From Firm-04 sp045591925 (GTDB taxonomy: Bacteria > Bacillota > Clostridia > Oscillospirales > Ruminococcaceae), in contig JAZNTW010000041.1 in the NCBI GenBank assembly GCA_045591925.1, forward strand, positions 4,307 through 68,306: 64,000 bases of DNA, written 5' to 3'. Numbering within the stretch: the stretch's first letter is position 1; every line of letters starts with the position of its first letter. The notes below the pieces were generated by a model. The model made no database searches. It was not told the origin of the DNA and saw only the letters and a list, made by a program, of their open reading frames with translations. Shown here piece by piece: positions 54,176 to 60,038 of this stretch. The translations under genes and the position numbers were made by a program.

Positions 54176-54348
54176 TATTTGCCTCCAATCTTCAAGCGAC
54201 CGCCAAAAGCGACCGAAAGAAACGTATTAACAATTACATTACCAATACCAAAAGCGAAAGCAAAAGGCAAAGCCCACTGCAAAACAACAGTATATAATGA
54301 TACTGCGATCCTAAAAAGCTCAGTAAAATCAGGGATATTATCAACCAT
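54175..54348 (-). CDS. Phage small membrane protein, 57 residues
   Basis: Short gene with AGGAGG 8-9 bases before ATG 54348. It overlaps the Zot stop (TGATG) and its own stop overlaps the next start. The product (MVDNIPDFTELFRIAVSLY...) has a hydrophobic stretch from about 14 to 48 with a Pro/Gly turn, enough for one long or two short membrane helices, and a basic C-terminus. It could be a minor coat protein like pVII/pIX, or the membrane part missing from the short Zot protein encoded just before. Confidence 0.72.
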   Translation of the reverse strand: MVDNIPDFTELFRIAVSLYTVVLQWALPFAFAFGIGNVIVNTFLSVAFGGRLKIGGK

Positions 54349-55040
54349 CACATATACCTCCTCTCAGCTCGATTACGCGTAATACGCTCGATCTTGTTAA
54401 ATGTATCATATGCTTTGTATGCAGCTGGACTGTGAAAAAACAGACTCTTTTTGATAATCTCACCACTAAAGTGTCCGTCATCCTCAGAAGTATAATCACC
54501 GCTGCATGGATCGACAACAGTATTAAACTGTATATACTTAAGTATATTACGACATAATACAACATACTTATACTGTTCGCGTATTGGCTTCGCGACACGA
54601 CCATATACTTGACTCGTGCAAAGCACAAGCCGTCTATCCTTGCGGTTCTGGCAAAGTGTGGACAGTTCCGAAATAGGTATATTACGACTCTCAATACAAT
54701 TCCAGACAGACTGTACCTCATCAATGACAAAAATAATACCGAGTATACCATTAGTCAGCTCGGAAATTTGTGAGTAATCCGTAAACGGTATAATATCACG
54801 ATCCAATCCATTAATTTGCAGATTGCTACATATTTGAGCTTTTGGATACTCAGCAGCAACAGCAAGTAACGTCTGCACCATACTCAAAGTTTTTCCGCTG
54901 CCTTGACTGCCACAGAAACACCAAATTCCGTCAGGATCAAAATAATTAGGATTATCACGCTTAAATTCAGCATTAAACTTGATACAACCTACCATATCAA
55001 AAGGATTTTGAGAGCCTGTAAAAAAATCACGTTCTTTCAT
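54348..55040 (-). CDS. Phage assembly ATPase, Zot/gene I family
   Basis: 230-residue P-loop ATPase that drives extrusion of the filament through the membrane. Walker A GSQGSGKT at 44-51, Walker B IIFVIDEVQ with D107-E108, and a later LVLCTSQVYGRVAKPIREQ motif. AAAGGATG precedes ATG 55040; the frame stays open to 55244 but that part overlaps the Cys-rich gene. Ff pI and CTX Zot carry a membrane helix and outer domain after the ATPase; here the protein stops after the ATPase and no membrane helix is present. Confidence 0.85.
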   Translation of the reverse strand: MKERDFFTGSQNPFDMVGCIKFNAEFKRDNPNYFDPDGIWCFCGSQGSGKTLSMVQTLLAVAAEYPKAQICSNLQINGLDRDIIPFTDYSQISELTNGILGIIFVIDEVQSVWNCIESRNIPISELSTLCQNRKDRRLVLCTSQVYGRVAKPIREQYKYVVLCRNILKYIQFNTVVDPCSGDYTSEDDGHFSGEIIKKSLFFHSPAAYKAYDTFNKIERITRNRAERRYM

Positions 55041-55044
55041 AAGA

Positions 55045-55248
55045 TCATCCTTTATCAAACAAAGATACGTAGCCAGCACAGCGCTCACCGTACTGCTTAG
55101 GACACTCAAGACAATGATCACCATCCAGCGGAATATTACAGTATTCAAGATCCTCGAATTCACGACAATTTGTAAAATTCCGACAAAACCGGCAAACAAT
55201 ACACTCGTGAAAATACGGCTTATCTTTTGATATTTTACTTCCAAACAT
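55045..55248 (-). CDS. Phage Cys-rich small protein
   Basis: 67 residues with nine Cys in CxxCxxC, NC, YC, HCLEC and RC contexts plus His, so at least one, perhaps two, zinc sites. It lies after the coat-gene terminator and 4 bases before the Zot start. GTGAG precedes ATG 55248; the GTG at 55257 is an alternative. No family recognised; a nucleic-acid-binding or regulatory role is possible. Confidence 0.7.
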   Translation of the reverse strand: MFGSKISKDKPYFHECIVCRFCRNFTNCREFEDLEYCNIPLDGDHCLECPKQYGERCAGYVSLFDKG

Positions 55249-55277
55249 TAAAAACACTCACTTTCATGTTCTTAAAA

Positions 55278-55312
55278 CAAAAAGGGAGCTGCAGGCAGCT
55301 CCCTTTTGGAAA
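55278..55312 (-). terminator. Terminator after major coat gene
   Basis: Perfect 12-base stem AAAGGGAGCTGC/GCAGCTCCCTTT with a 2-base loop, followed on the minus strand by TTTTTGTTTT. It separates the high-expression module (ssDNA-binding protein, coat) from the assembly genes, as the terminator after gene VIII does in Ff phages. Confidence 0.88.
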
Positions 55313-55319
55313 AGAAATA

Positions 55320-55520
55320 TTACGCACCCGTTCTGCCCTTTTTGAGTGCTGCCATAATTTTCCTCGACGCATAGCGAGCTCCCCACCACATAAACGCGAT
55401 ACCAACCGTTATACCAATCACGGCGGCAATAACCGCAACAATCGTGGAGACACTAATCTGACCAGTCAACGCATCAATAATGCTCTGAAAATCAGCTACA
55501 CCAATTGCACCACCTTCCAT
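55320..55520 (-). CDS. Phage major coat protein, pVIII-like
   Basis: 66 residues with the filamentous coat plan: short mildly acidic N-terminal part (EGGAIGVADFQSIIDALTG), one membrane helix (about 23-46, TIVAVIAAVIGITVGIAFMWW), and a basic C-terminus (RKIMAALKKGR) that would face the DNA. There is no cleavable signal peptide, as in Pf3. The start overlaps the stop of the ssDNA-binding gene (TAATG), with GGGGGAGAG before it. It is followed at once by the terminator. Confidence 0.85.
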   Translation of the reverse strand: MEGGAIGVADFQSIIDALTGQISVSTIVAVIAAVIGITVGIAFMWWGARYASRKIMAALKKGRTGA

Positions 55521-55810
55521 TACTCTCCCCCCCCTCTATCAAGAATCTCAACGGATGCAGCATACTTGCCGCCGCGTCCGAAGAAAGCGCGACACTCTGC
55601 ACCAATCAAAGAACGCAAATCGTTGTCGTTCTGGACGAGACCATTAAAAACATCCTTGACTTCAGAAACACGGATTTTAATGATCTCAACGGGATTACCT
55701 GCAATCATACCCTCAGTCGCAGTATTCATGCAATGCATATTGATATTGTCGTAATCGTACCCCTCATAGGTACCGGATTTGCGGGCGAAGCCCAGAATTT
55801 TCAGTGCCAT
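55520..55810 (-). CDS. Phage ssDNA-binding protein, pV-like
   Basis: 96-residue protein with a single small beta-barrel pattern (ALKILGFARKSGTYEGYDYDNINMHC ... EIIKIRVSEVKDVF ... CRAFFGRGGKYAASVEIL, in separate strands), as in inovirus gene V proteins, which coat viral ssDNA and switch replication to packaging. AAGGAAGG precedes ATG 55810. First gene of the repressor-controlled operon. Assignment rests on size, strand pattern and position before the coat gene. Confidence 0.72.
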   Translation of the reverse strand: MALKILGFARKSGTYEGYDYDNINMHCMNTATEGMIAGNPVEIIKIRVSEVKDVFNGLVQNDNDLRSLIGAECRAFFGRGGKYAASVEILDRGGGE

Positions 55811-55824
55811 GTTTTACCTTCCTT

Positions 55825-55859
55825 TCGGTTTCAATCGGTTTCGATCATGTTTCGGTTTC
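55825..55859 (-). promoter_or_regulatory. Three GAAACCGA repeats in phage leader
   Basis: GAAACCGA (minus strand) occurs at 55825-55832, 55835-55842 and 55852-55859, directly before the ribosome site of the ssDNA-binding gene. They could be a translational operator. Two very short upstream ORFs (14 and 5 codons) overlap each other here through ATGA. Confidence 0.4.
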
Positions 55860-55909
55860 GTTTGATGCCTGCCGAGGTAAGCCGGGCATTGACTCACCAG
55901 GGCGGCTAA

Positions 55910-55927
55910 TAGTTCAAATCTGAACTA
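55910..55927. promoter_or_regulatory. Phage operator O1
   Basis: Perfect palindrome TAGTTCA-AATC-TGAACTA, just downstream of the predicted start of the phage operon. Likely bound by the XRE repressor encoded at 56026. Confidence 0.75.
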
Positions 55928-55936
55928 CTTATCTAC

Positions 55937-55965
55937 AGTATAATTCAATAGTGAACTAAAGTCAA
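55937..55965 (-). promoter_or_regulatory. Phage early/structural promoter
   Basis: Minus strand TTGACT (55960-55965), 17-base spacer, TATACT (55937-55942). Operator O2 fills the spacer and O1 lies at about +3 to +20. Confidence 0.82.
55941..55958. promoter_or_regulatory. Phage operator O2
   Basis: TAATTCA-ATAG-TGAACTA, one mismatch from a perfect palindrome, 31 bases (three turns) from O1 and inside the promoter spacer. Confidence 0.75.
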
Positions 55966-56025
55966 GAAAAATATTTCACATATGATATAATTCGTATAGA
56001 TGCACAAAAAGGAGTTAGTCGATTT

Positions 56026-56280
56026 ATGAACTATTACAAAAGACTAAAAGACTTGCGAGAAGATAACGACCTAACACAAAAACAGATTGCAGAAATTATA
56101 GGGACATCGCAAAGCTACTATGCACAATACGAAAACGGACATAGACAAATACCACTAGACAGGTTTATCATCTTGGCGGATTTTTATGGCGTAACACTTG
56201 ACTATCTTGCAGGGCGGACAGATAAGCCAGAAGCGGGAGCCGCTAGCGCTCTCCCGCCCAGCGCGGTAAGGCGTAACTAG
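56026..56280 (+). CDS. Phage XRE-family repressor
   Basis: 84-residue helix-turn-helix protein: YKRLKDLREDNDLTQKQIAEIIGTSQSYYAQYENGHRQIPLDRFIILADFYGVT (shown here as the single XRE domain, spanning about residues 4-60), and a short Ala/Pro tail. It is divergent from the coat operon and faces the two operators, the layout of a lysogeny repressor or a regulator of its own gene. AAGGAG precedes ATG 56026 by 11-12 bases. A TATAAT at about 55990 may be its -10; the -35 is poor. Confidence 0.87.
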   Translation: MNYYKRLKDLREDNDLTQKQIAEIIGTSQSYYAQYENGHRQIPLDRFIILADFYGVTLDYLAGRTDKPEAGAASALPPSAVRRN

Positions 56281-56342
56281 TGCGGCAAATTGTGGAGCGC
56301 GCTGGGTCCCACCCCCCGCGCCAACGAGGGAAAAGTGGACCC

Positions 56343-57374
56343 TCAAAAGGCATCGAAACAATCAGCGACCACAGACGCAACTTGCGCAGAAGGCTTTGAT
56401 CGCAAGACTGCGAGAATGTCGTCGCCGTTTTGTTGTGCTTGCAAAATACGTTTGTACTTGTCCGGCAGCGGCTCATTATGTCCGAAAGTATCTTGCAGGA
56501 ACTGATCGAGACCAAGAACCAGAATAGCGGACTTGATCGGATTGTGATTACGGTCAACGTGCGCGAGCAAGCGATCTAGATTATATTCAACATCTTTCGT
56601 GGAGTGTACCCGGAGGACAACAGCAGTTTGCAGAAACTTCGTCCACCAGGGCGCAGCCAATGCCCGACTGCGGTTACTATCAGATGTAGCGCACTGGTAC
56701 TCTAAGTAATTATTAATCACTCCGGAAAAGGTCTCACCCAGGTTACCGACGCTTCGGAGCTGCTCGACGAATCCCCCGGCACAACCCTTACGCATTTGTA
56801 TCTCAAATCTTACCCAATGCTCGAGCTCGTCCCAGGCATTTTTCTCTGCACGTTTATCATAAATTCTGATAGCAAAGTCAGAAGAACGAGAACCATGCAT
56901 AACAGTCAGAGCAGCACGATCTCTCTGAGTATGATTAGACCAATCATAAAAAATCTGTAGACGCTGCGAACGTGATGTAAACTGACCGAGCCGAGCACAG
57001 TCAGCAATAATGTCAATCGGAAGCAATCCTCGGAAATCATCATAAGCCACGTCCAGGCGCGTAATCGTACCTCCGTAAATGTCTATCAAATCAAATAGCT
57101 TAACCCAATCCTTATGACCAAAAGTTTCAAAATCTCTGCAACCCTGTCCTGACATTTCAATACAAGCACCAGGCGTATGCTTTGTATCCTCGGAATTCGG
57201 AGTGTAATGAATTGAAATTCCGTCATAAGCAGCCCGGCAAGCATAACGCAATCGAGAACCAGATTTTTGATCATCCCACGTCTTTGACTCCATGCCGAGC
57301 ATCTTAACACAATCGGAAAAACTGCAATCTTGCAGCGAAACAGTCAACCAGTCGAACAGTAAACAATTATCCAT
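56343..57374 (-). CDS. Phage replication initiator, Rep_trans/RstA type
   Basis: 343-residue rolling-circle initiator of the Rep_trans family (phage RstA and pT181-type plasmid Rep). It shows DNCLLFDWLTVS at the start, GGTITRLDVAYDDFRG, and the catalytic-region FAIRIYDKRAEKNA with the probable nicking Tyr, followed by HWVRFEIQ. AGGGGG precedes ATG 57374 by 6 bases. The origin-like hairpins lie directly upstream. No promoter was found close by on the minus strand. It is convergent with the repressor gene. Confidence 0.87.
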   Translation of the reverse strand: MDNCLLFDWLTVSLQDCSFSDCVKMLGMESKTWDDQKSGSRLRYACRAAYDGISIHYTPNSEDTKHTPGACIEMSGQGCRDFETFGHKDWVKLFDLIDIYGGTITRLDVAYDDFRGLLPIDIIADCARLGQFTSRSQRLQIFYDWSNHTQRDRAALTVMHGSRSSDFAIRIYDKRAEKNAWDELEHWVRFEIQMRKGCAGGFVEQLRSVGNLGETFSGVINNYLEYQCATSDSNRSRALAAPWWTKFLQTAVVLRVHSTKDVEYNLDRLLAHVDRNHNPIKSAILVLGLDQFLQDTFGHNEPLPDKYKRILQAQQNGDDILAVLRSKPSAQVASVVADCFDAF

Positions 57375-57416
57375 ACAACGCCCCCTGATGTGGTATCGCT
57401 TCGCGATGATTTTGAA

Positions 57417-57588
57417 CGCCATTTAAAAAATGGCGGGAAAACGGAATCTCCGTCAACCTCGCTGCGCTCGCCCTTTTTAGCACTCTCCGAGCTGCTAAAA
57501 AGGGTACATCCGCTTGTGGCGGATGTAGTTTCAGTCGATAGGGATAGATATGTATGTAGGCTCTACCCCCCTAATTAGCCTTGGGGGG
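57417..57588. other. Probable phage replication origin and packaging region
   Basis: Four stem-loops in 170 bases, upstream of rep: CGCCATTT/AAATGGCG (57417-57435), CCCTTTTTAGCA/TGCTAAAAAGGG (57471-57504), TACATCCGC/GCGGATGTA (57505-57527) and CCCCCC/GGGGGG (57566-57588). No gene fits. Intergenic hairpin clusters of this kind hold the nick site and packaging signal in known inoviruses; which hairpin does what cannot be told. Confidence 0.65.
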
Positions 57589-57609
57589 TTAACTCTCAGA
57601 GAGAATCAA

Positions 57610-57637
57610 TGACTAGATAATGTGGATTAGGTGCAAT
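57610..57637 (+). other. attR, XerCD-type site
   Basis: TGACTAGATAA, centre TGTGGA, then TTAGGTGCAAT, the same right arm as attL. The direct repeat is 57619-57637, 5,571 bases from its partner. Confidence 0.75.
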
Positions 57638-57679
57638 TAAGAACCTGACACCATACAATATCCCCTGACGCTGATTGCC

Positions 57680-57708
57680 TTGACAAAATACGGATTCCGC
57701 GTTATAAT
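57680..57708 (+). promoter_or_regulatory. Promoter of AEC transporter gene
   Basis: TTGACA (57680-57685), 17-base spacer, TATAAT (57703-57708). Host promoter starting 43 bases after attR, left intact by the insertion. Confidence 0.88.
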
Positions 57709-57740
57709 AGCAGTATACTATGATTATAATGTGAGGGAAT

Positions 57741-58709
57741 ATGGATATATCCGTTGTTATCACGCAAATGGTAAAGCTATTTCTGATACTCTGCCTTGGC
57801 TACGCGCTTGCAAAATTCGAATTGCTCGATCAGCATACGAAGCAAAAGCTGACAAAAATTCTGCTTTATGTCACAACGCCACTGATGATGATTGACGCGT
57901 TCTATGAACGAATGAATATGCTGGATACACAGCAAGCAGCTTCATCGGTTTCGGTTGGAATGCTGTTTTTGTATTCATTTGTGTTTTATGGTCTGATGAT
58001 TCTGCTGTCACTTGTTTTGACAGCGGTGATTCGACCGAACAAGGACGATAAACGTCTCTATTTATTTATGACCGTGTTCGGCAATGTCGGGTTCATGGGA
58101 TTTCCTGTTGTGCAGTCGGTCTACGGTACCGAGGGCTTATTTTACGCCGCGATTCTCAACAGCGTATTCAATATTCTGGTTTATACAATCGGCGTAATTC
58201 TCATGAACGGTACGGCGCAGGAGTCCGGCAGTTCCATGAAAGACGTTGTCCGTCAGATTCCTTGGAAAAAACTGTTGCTGACACCGGCGGTCATTGGAAC
58301 CGCGGTCGGTATTCTGATTTTTGTATGCCGCATTCCCCTGCCGGATGTGATTGCTGACACTTGCGGCACGCTTGGCGACCTTACGTCGCCGCTTGCGATG
58401 CTGATTGTTGGTGCAAATCTCAGCGGCGTGAAATTGAAAAATGTTTTGAACAATAAGCGCATGAATATTTACGTACTTCTGCGGCAGTTTGTCGTACCGC
58501 TTGTATTCTGGTTTATCATTCGCGGTTTTATCAAGCACGATGTCCTCGCACCAACCTTGCTGCTGATGTCATGTATGCCGGTTGCGAATACAACCGCATT
58601 ATTTGCCACCGAATACAACGGCAACGAAACGCTTGCATCTCTCGGAATCTTCCTGACAACCTTGGTGTCGCTGATTATGTTCCCACTCATCATTTGGATT
58701 TGTGTATAA
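57741..58709 (+). CDS. AEC-family (auxin efflux carrier) transporter
   Basis: 322-residue membrane protein with ten predicted helices in two halves, of the AEC/malate-efflux family. Typical stretches are GYALAKFELLDQHTKQKLTKILLYVTTPLMM (broken here over the first two helices), FGNVGFMGFPVVQSVYG and ANTTALFATEYNGNETLAS near the end. It likely exports or imports an organic acid or amino acid derivative. GTGAGGGA precedes ATG 57741. Monocistronic. Confidence 0.87.
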   Translation: MDISVVITQMVKLFLILCLGYALAKFELLDQHTKQKLTKILLYVTTPLMMIDAFYERMNMLDTQQAASSVSVGMLFLYSFVFYGLMILLSLVLTAVIRPNKDDKRLYLFMTVFGNVGFMGFPVVQSVYGTEGLFYAAILNSVFNILVYTIGVILMNGTAQESGSSMKDVVRQIPWKKLLLTPAVIGTAVGILIFVCRIPLPDVIADTCGTLGDLTSPLAMLIVGANLSGVKLKNVLNNKRMNIYVLLRQFVVPLVFWFIIRGFIKHDVLAPTLLLMSCMPVANTTALFATEYNGNETLASLGIFLTTLVSLIMFPLIIWICV

Positions 58710-58734
58710 TCGGAGACCCTCGCTATTTAACAAG

Positions 58735-58900
58735 ATTGAGGCTCCGCCTCAAACTCCGCCAAAGGGACATTGTCCCTTTGGAATCCCGTTCCAAATCCTA
58801 TAAGCACTCAACGGGGGCTTATAGGATTTGATATAGGAGTCCAGAGGAATACTATTCCTCTGGCAGGGGTGTGGGGGCAGCGCCACCACATAGATTTACT
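58735..58900. repeat. Array of perfect hairpins (REP/MITE-like)
   Basis: Consecutive stems: GAGGC/GCCTC (about 58738-58752), CCAAAGGGACA/TGTCCCTTTGG (about 58758-58780), CAAATCCTATAAGC/GCTTATAGGATTTG (14 bases, about 58793-58831) and CCAGAGGAATA/TATTCCTCTGG (about 58842-58864), then GGGGGCAGCGCCACC. No ORF. It looks like a composite intergenic repeat element. Confidence 0.65.
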
Positions 58901-58945
58901 GAAACACCTGCAACTTCCAATTTATAGAGCAGAATAACAAACAAA

Positions 58946-58975
58946 ATCCCACAGATTTCTGTGGGATTTACTTCT
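58946..58975 (-). terminator. Terminator of TlpA-like gene
   Basis: Perfect stem AAATCCCACAGA/TCTGTGGGATTT followed on the minus strand by TTGTTTGTT. Confidence 0.8.
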
Positions 58976-59026
58976 TTATGACTACCTAACTTTCTGCTCA
59001 GCGGTTTTTTATAATATAGATGATGG

Positions 59027-59656
59027 TCATGCGATACCAAGCAGCTCCAATGCTGCGTCAAATTTTTCGGAGTAGCGTGCCTCGATATTGCCTGCACCAA
59101 TCAGCGGTTCTGCGACATGATTGCCCTCTGCATCCACAAAAATCGTGGTCGGCGTATACATCAGCTGACCGTAAAGCAGCTGCATATCGCCGTCACCGAA
59201 TGCGATCGTGATGTCATAAAAGCCGCATTCATTCATGAATTTGTCGATTTCATTGCTGGTTGCCGAAATATCAGAATCCAGACACCATGTGATAATCCGC
59301 AGATTTTCAGGCAGCGTTTTCGAATATTCCGCAAGCTCCGGCATCTCTCTCACGCATGGCGCACAGGTCGTTGACCAGATGTTGATTGCCGTGACATCTG
59401 CTGCCGCCAAATCCTCCGGCATAAACGGTTCACCTGTCACGGTTTTTGCAGAAAAGCTATGGAGCGCAGGAAATCCTTCTGCAAGCTCGGTTTCCGCACT
59501 GCTTTCGCTCTTTTTGCTTTCCGACGCTGCAGCCGTGGCGGCTTGGGAGGACGCTTCCTGCTCTGTTCCGTGTGAATCATTCGGCTGAAACGAAAATCCA
59601 CAAGCGCTTAATACTAAGCTGCAGCTGCATATCAGAACGGTTCCTATGTATTTCAT
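59027..59656 (-). CDS. TlpA/ResA-like thioredoxin-fold lipoprotein
   Basis: 209-residue lipoprotein with the lipobox LSACG (Cys at about residue 19), a Ser/Glu-rich linker, and a TlpA/AhpC-type thioredoxin domain with the redox motif WSTTCAPCVREMPEL and a cis-Pro region YTPTTIFVDAEG. It probably reduces extracytoplasmic disulfides. GAGGA precedes ATG 59656; the ATG 13 codons upstream would spoil the signal peptide. No cytochrome genes adjoin. Monocistronic. Confidence 0.88.
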   Translation of the reverse strand: MKYIGTVLICSCSLVLSACGFSFQPNDSHGTEQEASSQAATAAASESKKSESSAETELAEGFPALHSFSAKTVTGEPFMPEDLAAADVTAINIWSTTCAPCVREMPELAEYSKTLPENLRIITWCLDSDISATSNEIDKFMNECGFYDITIAFGDGDMQLLYGQLMYTPTTIFVDAEGNHVAEPLIGAGNIEARYSEKFDAALELLGIA

Positions 59657-59758
59657 CGCATATCCTCGTTTCATCAAATGAATCTCACGTATCAATGTGT
59701 CTTTCTGGCTTTATCATATCATGCGATTGTGATAAATATATGAAATTCACATAAAAAG

Positions 59759-59812
59759 GTGTCTCCCACGGATTTGAACTGGGGGCTTCTCGTCCCCAGA
59801 CCCCATTGTTTA
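59759..59812 (-). other. tRNA-like remnant or terminator hairpin
   Basis: On the minus strand GGGGTCT can pair with AGACACC (6 of 7), enclosing GGGG/CCCC and a GTTCAAATCC stretch like a tRNA T-loop, and a T-run follows. D and anticodon arms are lacking, so it is not a working tRNA. Confidence 0.25.
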
Positions 59813-59871
59813 TATGCATAGCGCAATTACGTATTCGTGGCTTTAGTACACGAGTACGGCGCCTACGGGGT

Positions 59872-59921
59872 CAAGGGGCAGAGCCCCTTGTCGCGCTTCG
59901 CAAAGCGCGAAATCAAATAAT
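59872..59921 (-). repeat. REP-like element, copy 1
   Basis: Minus strand reads TATTTGATTTCGCGCTT, a short hairpin TTGCGAAGCG, then CGACAAGGGGCT. A near copy in the opposite orientation is at 63856-63896. Confidence 0.65.
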
Positions 59922-59973
59922 CTCCATTTTATCTCCCTAATTGTACCGTGAGGGATTATTTCTATCATGCCCA

Positions 59974-60002
59974 TTGAAATTCACCGTAAAATATGCTATA
60001 AT
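59974..60002 (+). promoter_or_regulatory. Promoter of second two-component operon
   Basis: TTGAAA (59974-59979), 17-base spacer, TATAAT (59997-60002). CCCATTGAAATT and ATATGCTATAAT are shared with 47483-47511. Confidence 0.85.
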
Positions 60003-60038
60003 ACTACAGAAATCAACTGTCAGAAAGGAAGTATTACT

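Larger units (their letters stand above)
52039..57637. mobile_element. Inovirus (filamentous phage) provirus
   Basis: About 5.57 kb between two 28-base sites. On the minus strand it carries rep, ssDNA-binding protein, major coat, Cys-rich protein, Zot/gene I ATPase, small membrane protein, tail-anchored protein, pIII-like, pVI-like and a 69-residue protein; on the plus strand an XRE repressor. Most genes overlap by a few bases. Base composition in 52-56 kb is more AT-rich than the host genes. There is no secretin, as expected for a host with one membrane, and no integrase or transposase, so host XerCD probably integrates it. All frames are intact. The family call rests on Rep, coat, Zot and gene order together. 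Confidence 0.9.

Noticed and set aside
55041..55244. N-terminal extension of the Zot-like protein with two membrane helices
   Set aside because: The open frame overlaps the Cys-rich gene completely and has no ribosome site, while AAAGGATG precedes ATG 55040. I kept the short form but the extension cannot be fully excluded.
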